A stretch of DNA of 64,000 nucleotides from Methanohalophilus mahii DSM 5219 (GCF_000025865.1 NC_014002.1:1550001-1614000); one strand, 5' to 3'. Positions 35,614-45,430 are shown, numbered from the stretch's first letter. Notes: generated from the letters alone by a model not told the origin. Numbers and translations are program-made.

Positions 35614-37625
35614 TAGAAGACCTCCATGACGAGCTTGATCAATATTACCAGGAGACTTACTCCTGTAATGACAGCCATCGAGTAGTGTTGTATAACTCCT
35701 GTCTGTATCTTCCTGAAGGAATCCCCTGCCTCTATTGTCAGGTAACTGATGACATTGACAATACCATCAATAAACCTGTCTATGTGATAACCTGCCATGG
35801 CAAGACCTTCATAGACAAACTTGACAGCAAAGAGCTGGGTGAATATCTCATTCTGATAATAGCGGTTGTAGAGGAGTTTGTACACAGAGTTGTCTTTTGA
35901 AACAAACCTGCTCATGTCTATTGCTTTCTGATAGTAGATCACAAAGGCGATCAACAGACCGATCACTGCCACGATAACAGGCATCCACAGTATGAGCAAT
36001 GGTTCGTGGCCTGCATGATGGGCAAGTTCATAGTTACCCACCTCTGCCAAAGCAGGGATGTCCATGTTAACAAAGTTGTTCACAAAGGTACCGCTTACAA
36101 ACTTGTTGAATGGTTCAACAACGATAGCTCCGAAGATCAGGGCAAGTATACCCAGTATGGAAAGCGGAACTGTCATTGATGCAGGAGATTCATGCCCACC
36201 ATAATTGGTCCTGGGCTTTCCGGCAAATGTCATGAACAGCAACCTGAATATGTAAAGTGAAGTAAGCAGTGCTGCCACGATTGCAAAGAGATATGGGAAC
36301 CAGTTTCCTGCATGTTCCCCGAAGAGATATGCATTTTCAATTATTGGATCTTTACTGAAGAAACCTGTACTTCCTATAGAGGTTCCGGGTATACCGAAGC
36401 CTGCAAGAGCAAGAGATGCGGCTACCATTGTTGCAGCTGTTATAGGCATGACCTTTGCAACGCCACCAAGTTCCCTCATATCATGGGTTCCCACAGCATG
36501 GATCACACTACCGGCACAAAGGAAAAGAAGTGCCTTGAAGAATGCATGGCTGACCAGGTGGAATATAGATACACCGACTGCTTCTGCACCGATGACCGCT
36601 CCCATACCCAATCCCAGCATCATGTAACCAAGCTGACTGATGGTAGAATAGGCAAGTACCCGTTTCAAATCGTTCATCACAATTCCCATTGTTGCGGCAA
36701 ACAGTGCGGTGAAGGCACCCACATATGCCACTATAATGAGGGATTGTGGTGCAGCGATGAACATCGGGAAGGTTCTTGCAACCAGATAGACACCGGCTGT
36801 AACCATTGTTGCAGCATGGATAAGAGCCGAAACAGTTGTTGGACCTTCCATTGCATCAGGCAGCCACACATGTAGCGGGAACTGACCGGATTTACCAACG
36901 GCCCCTCCAAAGAACAGGAGAGTGATTATCGTAAGGTGGCTTACCTCAAAGCCAAGAATCGTTGCATTCATGGCAGCTATTTCGGGGATGTAGGAGAAGA
37001 TCTCATCGAACCGGAGCAGGTAGACACCTTCGGGGATACTGCCGTTTACCAGTTTGAAAAGATCGGCAAACAGGACAATAATACCTGCAAGGAACATCAC
37101 ATCTCCAATCCTAGTGGTGAGGAAAGCCTTCTTTGCCGCTGAAGCAGCGCTGGGTTTCTGGTACCAGAAACCAATTAGCAGATAAGAACACAGACCCACA
37201 AGTTCCCAGCTTATGAACAACTGGAGAATATTGTCGGACAAAATCAGACTCAGCATAGACGCAGTGAAAAGAGAGGTCTCTGCAAAGTACCTTGATTTGG
37301 CCGGGTCATGTGACATGTAGCCTACTGAATAGATGTGAATAAGCAGACTTACAAAGGTCACCATTGTGAGCATTACCGCTGCAAGCGGATCTATCAGAAT
37401 ACCCAGATTAAGAATTGCGAACCAGTGGTAGGACTGGCTAATTACCTGATCCGGGTTCTGCAGCAATCCTATAGTGATCAGTAGAGAGATCAAAAATGAT
37501 GCTGCTATTGCAAATATCGGAATTAATGCACCGCCATATGGGGTTTTCTTACCTACAAAGAAGGTAATTACAAAGGCGAGTGCGGGTAAAAGTGGTATTA
37601 AAAACGCTAAATTTTCATAAGCCAT
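35613..37625 (-). CDS. fpoL: F420H2 dehydrogenase subunit FpoL
   Basis: A 670-aa NuoL-type subunit, the longest antiporter-like one, with LFISWELVGLCSYLLIGFW, FPLHVWLPDAMEGPTTVSALIHAATM and an extended C-terminus for the lateral helix. It forms the distal ion channel of Fpo. It lies 4 bases behind fpoK. Confidence 0.95.
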   Translation of the reverse strand: MAYENLAFLIPLLPALAFVITFFVGKKTPYGGALIPIFAIAASFLISLLITIGLLQNPDQVISQSYHWFAILNLGILIDPLAAVMLTMVTFVSLLIHIYSVGYMSHDPAKSRYFAETSLFTASMLSLILSDNILQLFISWELVGLCSYLLIGFWYQKPSAASAAKKAFLTTRIGDVMFLAGIIVLFADLFKLVNGSIPEGVYLLRFDEIFSYIPEIAAMNATILGFEVSHLTIITLLFFGGAVGKSGQFPLHVWLPDAMEGPTTVSALIHAATMVTAGVYLVARTFPMFIAAPQSLIIVAYVGAFTALFAATMGIVMNDLKRVLAYSTISQLGYMMLGLGMGAVIGAEAVGVSIFHLVSHAFFKALLFLCAGSVIHAVGTHDMRELGGVAKVMPITAATMVAASLALAGFGIPGTSIGSTGFFSKDPIIENAYLFGEHAGNWFPYLFAIVAALLTSLYIFRLLFMTFAGKPRTNYGGHESPASMTVPLSILGILALIFGAIVVEPFNKFVSGTFVNNFVNMDIPALAEVGNYELAHHAGHEPLLILWMPVIVAVIGLLIAFVIYYQKAIDMSRFVSKDNSVYKLLYNRYYQNEIFTQLFAVKFVYEGLAMAGYHIDRFIDGIVNVISYLTIEAGDSFRKIQTGVIQHYSMAVITGVSLLVILIKLVMEVF

Positions 37626-37629
37626 ATCA

Positions 37630-37932
37630 TTACCACCTCAACAAGTTAAGCTCGTCAAGATTGATAGCATCCCGCATCCTGTAAATGGACACCATGATTG
37701 CGAAACCTATTGCTGCTTCTGCTGCTGCCAGTGCTATCGAGAAGAGAGCAAATACCTGGCCGCTCATATCATCATTGTAAGTGGAAAAAGCTACAAGATT
37801 AATGTTTGCTGCATTTAGCATAAGTTCCACACACATCAGGATACGAATACCGTTTTTCTGTGAAATGAAACCATAGAGACCTATGGCAAAGACTATCGCA
37901 GAAAGTGCAAGATACCAATTAAGGGGAATCAT
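37630..37932 (-). CDS. fpoK: F420H2 dehydrogenase subunit FpoK
   Basis: A 100-aa NuoK-type protein with three membrane segments and the conserved acidic residue in [17 protein letters not shown]. Its ATG overlaps the end of the second fpoJ by four bases. Part of the membrane arm. Confidence 0.94.
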   Translation of the reverse strand: MIPLNWYLALSAIVFAIGLYGFISQKNGIRILMCVELMLNAANINLVAFSTYNDDMSGQVFALFSIALAAAEAAIGFAIMVSIYRMRDAINLDELNLLRW

Positions 37933-38282
37933 TGGTTATCCTCTCCTTTTGCCATGTAAATAGCACCCATGAGTGAAGATAGCAGCACAATTGAAAGAAC
38001 TTCGAATGGTACTACGAAATCAGTGAATATCAGGGTACCGATGGCTTTAATGTTACTCTGGTCTTCCATGTTCTGGGGCAGCTGATCAACTGTTGTCCAG
38101 GATGTTCCGTAAAGGGATACAAGAACCACCGCAAGGAACAAACCTACAATTGACGCTCTTAAAATGGCCCTTCCAATTACTTCCAGTGGAGGGATTTCCA
38201 TGTGTGCAAGACGGATAAGGAACCTGCGGGGATTGAACTGATGTACAAATGAATCCCAGATGTCTGGCTTATCAGTTGCCAT
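37929..38282 (-). CDS. fpoJ: F420H2 dehydrogenase subunit FpoJ, C-terminal half
   Basis: A 117-aa protein ([16 protein letters not shown]) with two membrane segments ([20 protein letters not shown] and [21 protein letters not shown]) corresponding to the C-terminal half of NuoJ. In Methanosarcina FpoJ is likewise encoded as two genes. ATG at 38282 preferred (GGAAGTGATG ahead), overlapping the first fpoJ by 11 bases; GTG/ATG codons slightly upstream are possible. Confidence 0.88.
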   Translation of the reverse strand: MATDKPDIWDSFVHQFNPRRFLIRLAHMEIPPLEVIGRAILRASIVGLFLAVVLVSLYGTSWTTVDQLPQNMEDQSNIKAIGTLIFTDFVVPFEVLSIVLLSSLMGAIYMAKGEDNQ

Positions 38283-38544
38283 TATCATCACTTCCCATTG
38301 TATTCTTTGTCAGCATCACGGCAAAGAGGATCAGCACACCGATTGCACCCACATAGACCAGGATCTGTACGACACCCAAAAACTGGGCATTCAGCGTGAT
38401 AAACAGGCCGGCGACTGTAAACATTGAAAATACAAGTGCTAGTGCCGCCCTGACTATATCCTTAGACAGCACTGCTGCCAGGGAAAAGAAAATTACCACG
38501 GCTGCTAATATGAAAAAGACCAAAGCTTCTCCTATTCCAATCAT
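38272..38544 (-). CDS. fpoJ: F420H2 dehydrogenase subunit FpoJ, N-terminal half
   Basis: A 90-aa membrane protein with three segments and the NuoJ motif VQILVYVGAIGVLILFAVML. It is the N-terminal half of a split NuoJ. It overlaps fpoI by four bases. Confidence 0.9.
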   Translation of the reverse strand: MIGIGEALVFFILAAVVIFFSLAAVLSKDIVRAALALVFSMFTVAGLFITLNAQFLGVVQILVYVGAIGVLILFAVMLTKNTMGSDDNGN

Positions 38545-38954
38545 TGTTCAGCCTCCGGGGCGTCAATAGGTTCTTCCCTTGCCAGTTGATCTGGTGTAAA
38601 GAGAAGATCCTCATGTTTCCACGTGATTATACCATCTGTATAAATCTTTGAACTTGAGAGGGCATCCTGTGGACACTGGTCAATACAAAGACCACAAAAC
38701 AGGCAGTGCCCGACATCTATTTCGGGGAACCACCGGGTCTTGGTACTATCTTTACTTACCCTGGCCCTCACAATCTTAATTGCACAGTTGGGACAGGTAT
38801 TTGCACATATTCCACACCCGATGCATTTACTTTTATCAAGTTTTTGCAGCCCTCTGAACCTTTCAGGCAATTCCGAGCGTATTTCAGGATACATTCTGGT
38901 AACACGGGGCTTTCGGATGTTCTTTAAAGCTCTTGTGATATTTTTCAGAACCAT
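38541..38954 (-). CDS. fpoI: F420H2 dehydrogenase subunit FpoI
   Basis: A 137-aa NuoI-type ferredoxin-like subunit with two [4Fe-4S] motifs, CIGCGICANTCPNC and CLFCGLCIDQCPQD. It passes electrons to the quinone-like site at FpoB/D. It lies 4 bases behind fpoH. Confidence 0.95.
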   Translation of the reverse strand: MVLKNITRALKNIRKPRVTRMYPEIRSELPERFRGLQKLDKSKCIGCGICANTCPNCAIKIVRARVSKDSTKTRWFPEIDVGHCLFCGLCIDQCPQDALSSSKIYTDGIITWKHEDLLFTPDQLAREEPIDAPEAEQ

Positions 38955-38958
38955 CTAA

Positions 38959-39987
38959 TCACGCTCCCAGATACAAACCTAATGCAATAGCCCATCCAAG
39001 GTTCAACAGGGAGAGGGGCAGGAGTTTTTTCCAGCTAAGATCAACCACCTGGTCGATCCTGAACCTCGGAACAGCCCAGCGCAGCATGATAATAAACATC
39101 ATAACGATCGTTGCCTTGGCTATGAGGAACAGTGTTGGAAGGATTATTCCGAGTACAATATTATCAGTTACAAATCCAGGGAGATTCCATCCACCCAGGA
39201 AAAGCAGTGAAATCAAGAATGAACCGAGAATCAAATGGAAGTATTCTGCGAAGAATCCCAGACCGAACCTCATGCCACTGTATTCAGTAAAAACACCAGC
39301 CTGAAGTTCTTCTTCGGCCTCATTCTGGTCGAAAGGAAGACGACCCATATCAGCCATCATAGCAATGAAGAATACTATGAAACCAATCGGTTGCAGGAAT
39401 ACATACCATATGGGACTCTGGGCATGGACGATCTCAACCACATCAAGAGAGCCTGCCATCACGGCAACACTTACAATGGTAATTCCCAGAGGAATCTCAT
39501 AACCGATCATTCTTGCAAAGTTACGGAAAGTACCCATCATTGCATACTTGTTATTCTGTCCGTATCCAAGTACAAATATACCGATAACGGCGATCGCAGA
39601 AACGGCCTCAATGTAGAGAATACTTATGTCCATCTGGGTTGCTGCCAATACATACTCGACACCGTTTATGTAAACAGCCCCGAAGGGAATAGCAACAAGC
39701 ATCAAAAAGACCGACATCATAATTACAATCGGTGCACCGATATACAGAATCTTGTCTACTTTTGCAGGAATTATATCTTCTTTTGTAAACAATTTGATTG
39801 CATCCGCAACAAGCTGCAGCAGACCCATTGGACCTACCCTGTTGGGACCATATCTTTCCTGTATATCACCGGCAAGTTTACGCTCAATCCAGATAGCGGC
39901 CATTCCGGCTCCGAAAAGAGCTCCTATAAGCGCAAGACCAACGATTGCTTTTACCCATGGAAAAATGTTTGCTGGAATATCGAACAT
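38959..39987 (-). CDS. fpoH: F420H2 dehydrogenase subunit FpoH
   Basis: A 342-aa NuoH-type membrane subunit with eight or so membrane helices, WIERKLAGDIQERYGPNRVGPMG, and RLPFDQNEAEEELQAGVFTEYSG. It forms the methanophenazine-binding base between peripheral and membrane arms. The ATG at 39987 follows AGGTGA and lies just after the fpoD stop; a longer frame runs into fpoD and is rejected. Confidence 0.93.
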   Translation of the reverse strand: MFDIPANIFPWVKAIVGLALIGALFGAGMAAIWIERKLAGDIQERYGPNRVGPMGLLQLVADAIKLFTKEDIIPAKVDKILYIGAPIVIMMSVFLMLVAIPFGAVYINGVEYVLAATQMDISILYIEAVSAIAVIGIFVLGYGQNNKYAMMGTFRNFARMIGYEIPLGITIVSVAVMAGSLDVVEIVHAQSPIWYVFLQPIGFIVFFIAMMADMGRLPFDQNEAEEELQAGVFTEYSGMRFGLGFFAEYFHLILGSFLISLLFLGGWNLPGFVTDNIVLGIILPTLFLIAKATIVMMFIIMLRWAVPRFRIDQVVDLSWKKLLPLSLLNLGWAIALGLYLGA

Positions 39988-39991
39988 GTTT

Positions 39992-41116
39992 TCACCTATC
40001 CGCCTCACTGGTACATGCGTCCATACTTCCCGCAATCGCTACAACATCTGCAAGCTGAGTGCCTTTTATAAGGGGTGGCAGTGCCTGCATTGTGGGATAT
40101 ACGGGACCTCTGATCTTTACACGATAGGGTTTGTCTGAACCATCGGAGATCATATAGAATCCCATTTCTCCTCTTGGATCTTCAACCCTGTAGAACACCT
40201 CGCCTTTTGGAACCCTCATGACAGGGGACCTGCGATCATACGGCAGGTTCTCCGGGAACAGGGGGCCGGAAGGCATCTGATCAAGCGCCTGCTCGACAAT
40301 ATACATACTTTCGTATATTTCTGCGATACGCACCCAGATACGTGCGTCAATATCTCCTGCAGTTTCGGTACAAACCTTGAAATCCAAGTCATCATAAACA
40401 AGATAGGGATCATCCTTCCTTATATCAAAAGCAACGCCTGTTGCACGCAATGGCGGACCGGAAACTCCAAGGTCGCTGGCTATATCAGGTGTGAGTACAC
40501 CAACACCTACAGCACGTTCCCTATATATCATGTCAGTTTTCATCAACTCGCCCCATTCCTCAACACCTTTTCTGACGTAGTCGAATGTTTCCTTGCATTT
40601 TGCCTCGAAACCTTCCGGCAGATCATCACGTACACCACCAAAACGAAGGTATGAGTGCGTAATCCTTGCACCGGTGGTCATTTCAAGAAGTTCCAGGACT
40701 TTTTCCCTAACAGCTATCGGGTACATGAACATTGATACAAATCCAAGGAAAGAAGCGTATTCCGCATATCCAAGCAGATGGCTCTGTATCCTGGAAAGTT
40801 CTTCAACTATAACCCTGATATACTGTGATCTTTCAGTCGGCTCGACTCCGGCCAATTTTTCGACACAACCTACAAAAGCTTCCTCATTGGTAAGAGCTGC
40901 AAGATAACATGCCCTGTCAACCACAGGAATACCTTGAAGGTAGGTCTTGTTTTCCAGTATTTTTTCAATGCCCTTATGGATGAAACCAATCTCGACCTCA
41001 GAGTCCTGCACAGTCTCACCTTTCACTTTGACATTCAGCCTGAAAGGTCCGGGTTGTGCAACATGCTGAGGGCCCAGGTGGATAAGCATCTCATCAGGAC
41101 CAACATTAGTATCCAT
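39992..41116 (-). CDS. fpoD: F420H2 dehydrogenase subunit FpoD
   Basis: A 374-aa NuoD/49-kDa-type subunit: DEMLIHLGPQHVAQPGPFRL, VDRACYLAALTNEEAFV, ELSRIQSHLLGYAEY, and the C-terminal MGFYMISDGSDKPYRVKIRGP. It forms the quinone-type site with FpoB. The ATG at 41116 is preferred; a GTG directly after the fpoC stop (41125) is possible. Confidence 0.93.
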   Translation of the reverse strand: MDTNVGPDEMLIHLGPQHVAQPGPFRLNVKVKGETVQDSEVEIGFIHKGIEKILENKTYLQGIPVVDRACYLAALTNEEAFVGCVEKLAGVEPTERSQYIRVIVEELSRIQSHLLGYAEYASFLGFVSMFMYPIAVREKVLELLEMTTGARITHSYLRFGGVRDDLPEGFEAKCKETFDYVRKGVEEWGELMKTDMIYRERAVGVGVLTPDIASDLGVSGPPLRATGVAFDIRKDDPYLVYDDLDFKVCTETAGDIDARIWVRIAEIYESMYIVEQALDQMPSGPLFPENLPYDRRSPVMRVPKGEVFYRVEDPRGEMGFYMISDGSDKPYRVKIRGPVYPTMQALPPLIKGTQLADVVAIAGSMDACTSEADR

Positions 41117-41125
41117 ATTTATCAC

Positions 41126-41602
41126 TCACACCAGGTTTTTAGCAGTATTTTGGGGGAATCCTTCGTAATCCTTACGCAGAGGCCAGTCTCCCAGCAATTC
41201 ATCCGGAAGGACAAGGTTTCTCAGGTCCGGATGATTCTTGTACTGTACACCGAATAACTCATAGGTTTCCCTTTCATACCAGTTGGCATTCCAGTAAACC
41301 GGCACCACAGATTCAATCTGAGGGTTATCCCTAGGAAGTCTTGCTTTCAATGTCAGTACTACCGGATGGTCATAGGAACCTATGTGATACACCACATCAA
41401 TTTCGTTTTTCTGAATCAGATCTACCGCTGTTTCAGAACAAAGATGTCCAAACTCGAGTTCCTCTTTTAGATACTGGCATACTTCCACAATGCTATCAGC
41501 ATCAGCATATGCAGAAATGCGTCTTTCAGACTCGGTAGTTGTATCTGAGATTGCTTCCGGGAATTTACTGCTCAGTGAATCAATAATCTTTTCCGCATCC
41601 AT
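41126..41602 (-). CDS. fpoC: F420H2 dehydrogenase subunit FpoC
   Basis: A 158-aa NuoC/30-kDa-type subunit with VPVYWNANWYERETYELFGVQYKNHPDLRNLVLPDE in outline, the hallmark of this family. The ATG at 41602 has GGGTGAT just ahead, overlapping the fpoB stop; a frame extending 21 codons upstream lies inside fpoB and is less likely. Confidence 0.92.
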   Translation of the reverse strand: MDAEKIIDSLSSKFPEAISDTTTESERRISAYADADSIVEVCQYLKEELEFGHLCSETAVDLIQKNEIDVVYHIGSYDHPVVLTLKARLPRDNPQIESVVPVYWNANWYERETYELFGVQYKNHPDLRNLVLPDELLGDWPLRKDYEGFPQNTAKNLV

Positions 41603-41606
41603 GATA

Positions 41607-42182
41607 TCACCCGTCATATCCTGATCCTTTATCTTCCCTGGCTTCAATCTTTTTCTGGATTTCAAGGAAGCCCTGAATTAATGCTTCAGGCCTGGGAGGA
41701 CAGCCGGGAATGAAAACATCAACCGGGAATATCTCATCTATATTCTGTACAGTACTGTAGGACTCGTAGAAGGGACCGCCACTTATAGAACAGTCACCCA
41801 TGCAGATTACCCATTTAGGAGAAGGCATCTGATCATATAATTTCTTGAGAGCGGGGAGATATTTCTTTGTAACATACCCACTGATTATCATAACATCTGC
41901 CTGTCGGGGGGAGTTCCTGGGAATGATACCAAAACGATCGGTATCCATAGGAGACATACCTGTTACAATAATCTCTACACCACAGCATCCCATTGCCTGG
42001 GCCATAAACCATAGAGAGTTCTTACGACCCCAGTTTATGAAGTCCTGAGCCTTTGTCTTCTGAAGGAATTTGTTTATTTCCTGAGAAGTGGTAGTTACCA
42101 CACCGGGGATATTTTCTTCCTCTGCAACCTGTTCTTCAACAGCGGGCTGTTCATAGGATTTTTCCTTTAATTCTTCAGCCAT
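41607..42182 (-). CDS. fpoB: F420H2 dehydrogenase subunit FpoB
   Basis: A 191-aa NuoB/PSST-type subunit carrying the N2 cluster: AMGCCGVEIIVTG (adjacent cysteines), CMGDCSISGGPFYE and FIPGCPPRPEALIQG. The first 35 residues are acidic and absent from most bacterial NuoB. The start overlaps fpoA by 16 bases. Confidence 0.95.
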   Translation of the reverse strand: MAEELKEKSYEQPAVEEQVAEEENIPGVVTTTSQEINKFLQKTKAQDFINWGRKNSLWFMAQAMGCCGVEIIVTGMSPMDTDRFGIIPRNSPRQADVMIISGYVTKKYLPALKKLYDQMPSPKWVICMGDCSISGGPFYESYSTVQNIDEIFPVDVFIPGCPPRPEALIQGFLEIQKKIEAREDKGSGYDG

Positions 42183-42565
42183 TTAAGGGCCCCCTTCTTC
42201 CATAAGAATGCATAACCGAACAGGAAAACAGATATGAATACAAACATTTCGACTATCGCTACCGTCGGATCCACTCCTGTGCTACCTCTGTATATCATAG
42301 CCCACGGATAAAGGAAAAGGACTACGACATCAAACAATACGAATGCGATCGCATAGAGGTAATACTCCACATTGAACTGAATACGTGCAGGGCCGGTAGG
42401 AACCGATCCTGATTCATAAGTGGAATATTTCTCCGCACCCTTGCTCCTTGGACTGAGCAATTTAACGATCAGCATCGTCATTGGTGGCATCAGTAGTGAG
42501 ACGACAAGAAACACCGCAACCGGGATGTAACTATATATTATATCACTATTGACAATTCCTGACAT
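42167..42565 (-). CDS. fpoA: F420H2 dehydrogenase subunit FpoA
   Basis: A 132-aa NuoA-type subunit with three membrane segments, YESGSVPTGPARIQFNVEYYLYAIAFVLFD being the family signature region. First gene of the thirteen-gene fpo operon; the electron-input subunit FpoF is not in the window. CAGGTGA lies ahead of the ATG. Confidence 0.94.
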   Translation of the reverse strand: MSGIVNSDIIYSYIPVAVFLVVSLLMPPMTMLIVKLLSPRSKGAEKYSTYESGSVPTGPARIQFNVEYYLYAIAFVLFDVVVLFLYPWAMIYRGSTGVDPTVAIVEMFVFISVFLFGYAFLWKKGALKWLKN

Positions 42566-42594
42566 ATACTCACCTGATTATGAATATCAATAAA

Positions 42595-42650
42595 AGTGGA
42601 CCAATTGACTTTATGTAACGTCACTGCATTTGTATAATAAATGGTCCACT
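42595..42650 (-). promoter_or_regulatory. Putative fpo promoter flanked by a perfect inverted repeat
   Basis: On the minus strand upstream of fpoA, AGTGGACCA (42642-42650) is followed by a TTATTATACA TATA-like box (42631-42640) and, 38 bases after the first arm, by the complementary arm TGGTCCACT (42595-42603). The two 9-base arms are exact complements and bracket the expected transcription start, like an operator pair. The regulator is unknown. Confidence 0.45.
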
Positions 42651-42811
42651 GGATTTTATTTTGAATCTTCTAATGAATCATCACATAAAAACATATTGGA
42701 TTTATCACGCTTTATAATCAAAATTGAAATTAAAAAAGGCATTACACAAGACGTAAGAAAAACAAAACACAAATATGACTAAAATAAAAAAAATAGTTAG
42801 AAAGGTATACA

Positions 42812-43318
42812 TCAAAGAGTTTTTGGAGCGAAGTATTTCTTAATCAGCTCACCGCATTCAGAACAGGAAATAATGATCCAATCCCCTACTTCCTCTTTTA
42901 TATACCTTTCAAAGATAGAAGCTCCGCAAGCAGGGCAGACATAATATTTCTTAAAATAATAATGGTAAAATGCCGGGTTATCCTCCAGCCATTTTACAAC
43001 AGCCTGCATTCTTTCAAAATATCGCTGCTTTGAAGGGACTTCCACGTTTTCAATTGCATCCGAAGCTTTTTCAGAAATATGCCTTTCATATTTTTTTGAA
43101 CGGGATGTGATTTTCTTGTAATCAGAAATGTACCTTGATGTACTATTTAAATAACTAAAATATGTTTCGTGGGACTGGGGCTTGGAACAATTGCAAATTG
43201 TACGGAGGAAAAATTCCCCCATCACATCTTCCATAACATCAGCACAGGTCGTGCAGATATTGTAATTACCATAATGTTTGTGATCCTGAACCTCACCACA
43301 AATCAAACAGGTCTCCAT
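42812..43318 (-). CDS. Zinc-binding protein of unknown function
   Basis: A 168-aa protein with an N-terminal zinc knuckle pair (METCLICGEVQDH, CTTCAD), a central helical, basic region (YISDYKKITSRSKKYERHISEK) and a C-terminal zinc ribbon (CPACGASIFERYIKEE, CSECGELIKKYF). No family recognised. It lies upstream of the fpo operon on the same strand but with its own 240-base gap, and 11 bases behind the DUF22 gene, with which it may be co-transcribed. Confidence 0.65.
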   Translation of the reverse strand: METCLICGEVQDHKHYGNYNICTTCADVMEDVMGEFFLRTICNCSKPQSHETYFSYLNSTSRYISDYKKITSRSKKYERHISEKASDAIENVEVPSKQRYFERMQAVVKWLEDNPAFYHYYFKKYYVCPACGASIFERYIKEEVGDWIIISCSECGELIKKYFAPKTL

Positions 43319-43329
43319 TTGAATACCCC

Positions 43330-43749
43330 TCAGTCAACTTCAGTGGGAGTCATTGCTTCCCTGGTAAACATTATCGGGAAAACATTCAAGACACCAAGCA
43401 GGTCGCCTTCCCTGATTTTTCCATTTGTCTGGCCGAATACATATGCATACCTGACAGTGCGCTCCTTATCCACCGGACATGCTCCCTCAGTGGAAGCAAT
43501 CTTGAGAACAGAAGCAACTGCATGATATGTGAAAGCGCATGGCATGGCAAGAGTATCGGGGTCAAGAGTGATTTCCCTGACAGGAATCTTTTTGTATTCC
43601 CCTGCCCTGATTTCCAGGTCGTTATCCGCAATCACCATTTCCCACCTTGCACGGGTTGCGATAGTAAATTCATAGGGCGCTGCCTTAACTTTTTTTGAAA
43701 CAATTTCCCCTTTTTTCCGGGAAACTACCTGTATTACCTCTGCAGACAT
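43330..43749 (-). CDS. DUF22 family protein
   Basis: A 139-aa protein (MSAEVIQVVSRKKGEIVSKK) with RARWEMVIADNDLEIRAGEYKKIPV, MPCAFTYHAVASVLKIAS and GKIREGDLLGVLNVFP, matching the archaeal DUF22 family of unknown function. The ATG at 43749 has GGTGAT ahead. Upstream of the zinc-binding gene on the same strand. Confidence 0.65.
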   Translation of the reverse strand: MSAEVIQVVSRKKGEIVSKKVKAAPYEFTIATRARWEMVIADNDLEIRAGEYKKIPVREITLDPDTLAMPCAFTYHAVASVLKIASTEGACPVDKERTVRYAYVFGQTNGKIREGDLLGVLNVFPIMFTREAMTPTEVD

Positions 43750-43942
43750 CCAATCACCATTTAAGCATATATGAACAAGGAGATATATAACTACCACCAT
43801 TGATAATTAACAATAATCCATTTCCACCATTACTACTTTTAAAGTAACGAAAACTAAATATTAATAAATTGTGTATTCATCCCATCCCGATTCACACCGG
43901 AAGTCAAAATATAGTACACCTACCTGAATAGCGGAGAATCAT

Positions 43943-44104
43943 ATGCGAGTCAATGAAAAATGTGTCGGATGCGGACAATGTACCGCTTTCTGCAAACAGG
44001 ACGCCATTGTAGTTAAAGGAAATGCATACATTACAGAAAAATGTACCAACTGTGGCGTATGTGCATTTTACTGTCCCCTTAAGGCTATTGAGGCTGAAAA
44101 ATGA
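43943..44104 (+). CDS. Small two-cluster ferredoxin
   Basis: A 53-aa ferredoxin with two [4Fe-4S] motifs, CVGCGQCTAFC and CTNCGVCAFYCP. The stop overlaps the ATG of the following flavoprotein gene (ATGA), so it is the likely electron donor or acceptor of that enzyme. It is too short for ordinary gene calling. Confidence 0.85.
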   Translation: MRVNEKCVGCGQCTAFCKQDAIVVKGNAYITEKCTNCGVCAFYCPLKAIEAEK

Positions 44105-45381
44105 AAATCAATATAATCGGAGCAGGGCTTGGCGGCCTTTTAAGCGCGGCTTCACTTGCAATCGAAGGACATGAAGTAGAGGTCTTTGAAAAATTACCCA
44201 TTACAGGTGGCCGTTTTACGAACATCGAATATCACGGTTTTAGCCTGTCCACGGGAGCATTGCACATGATACCTCATGGTTCTACAGGCCCTCTGGGCAA
44301 CCTGCTCAGGAAAATAGGTGCAGATGTGGAAATCGTACCCTGTAAACCAATGGCCATGATCCGTATACCTGCAAATGGGGCAAATGATTACAAATCCGGA
44401 TTTAAAGATATATCTTTCAATCAGTATGGCTCGCAATTCTCCATGTGGAACAGGCTCAAGCTTTCAATCCTTTTAATTACCACCAGAAGGTGGCCTCCTA
44501 AAAATATTTCTTTTGAAAACTGGATTCGTAAATACCTGAATGAAGATAGCGCACACAAAACCGCCAACTCCTTCTGCGGCTGGGCACTGAGCCTGACAAA
44601 CAGGGATGTACCTGCAGAGGAAGCTTTTGAAATATTTGAGAATCTCTACCGCTATGGAGGAACAGGCATCCCAATGGGTGGATGTAAAGGAGTTACGGAT
44701 GCTCTTGTAGAAATAATTCGTTCAAATGGCGGGATAATCCATAAAAATACCGAAGTGAGCCGGATAATTGTGAAAGACAACACTGCCCGGGGAGTAATAG
44801 CAAATGGGAAAAAACATTACTCTGACATTGTAATAAGCAATATTGGCCACCCATTTACAAGAGATCTTTATGAATCAGGTACCATAGATAACGCTTATGA
44901 AGAAAAGATAAACAATGCCAAACCTTCTGCAGGAATTAAGATATGTCTGGCCGCAGATAAGCCATTGATTGGTCACAACGGGATTCTCCTGACACCTTAC
45001 TGTCGCCGGATCAATGGAATCAATGAAGTGACTAACACAGACCCAAACCTTGCCCCCAGCGGGAAACATTTGGTAATGGCACACCAAAGTGTCCAGCAGG
45101 AAAATATCGATAAACTTGAAGAGGAGATCGAAATTGGCCTGCAGGATCTTAAGGAAGTCTTCCCCAATAACAAATATGAAGTAATCCTTACCCAGTCATA
45201 TTATGACGGATGGCCCGTAAACAGGGCATCCTCTGGATCAGATATAGGCAATATCACTCCCATTGATAACCTTTACGTAGTTGGTGACGGGGCAAAAGGA
45301 GAGGGAGGTATCGAAGTCGAAGGTGTCGCCCTGGGGGTTATGAACACACTGGATATTATAAAGCAACTATATGTGGAGTGA
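44101..45381 (+). CDS. FAD-dependent oxidoreductase, phytoene desaturase-like
   Basis: A 426-aa flavoprotein with the N-terminal dinucleotide loop INIIGAGLGGLLSAASLAIEGHEVEVFEK, the GGR segment ITGGRFTNIEYHGF, and a C-terminal FAD motif NLYVVGDGAKGEGGIEVEGVALGV. The layout is that of CrtI-type carotenoid/isoprenoid oxidoreductases. Translational coupling to a ferredoxin suggests a ferredoxin-dependent reductase or desaturase of isoprenoids; the substrate is unknown. The pair parallels the ferredoxin-geranylgeranyl reductase pair at 51589. Confidence 0.72.
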   Translation: MKINIIGAGLGGLLSAASLAIEGHEVEVFEKLPITGGRFTNIEYHGFSLSTGALHMIPHGSTGPLGNLLRKIGADVEIVPCKPMAMIRIPANGANDYKSGFKDISFNQYGSQFSMWNRLKLSILLITTRRWPPKNISFENWIRKYLNEDSAHKTANSFCGWALSLTNRDVPAEEAFEIFENLYRYGGTGIPMGGCKGVTDALVEIIRSNGGIIHKNTEVSRIIVKDNTARGVIANGKKHYSDIVISNIGHPFTRDLYESGTIDNAYEEKINNAKPSAGIKICLAADKPLIGHNGILLTPYCRRINGINEVTNTDPNLAPSGKHLVMAHQSVQQENIDKLEEEIEIGLQDLKEVFPNNKYEVILTQSYYDGWPVNRASSGSDIGNITPIDNLYVVGDGAKGEGGIEVEGVALGVMNTLDIIKQLYVE

Positions 45382-45430
45382 ACAGTGTTCCTTAAATAAC
45401 TCTTCAACCAATCATTAAAGGGGTTATTAT

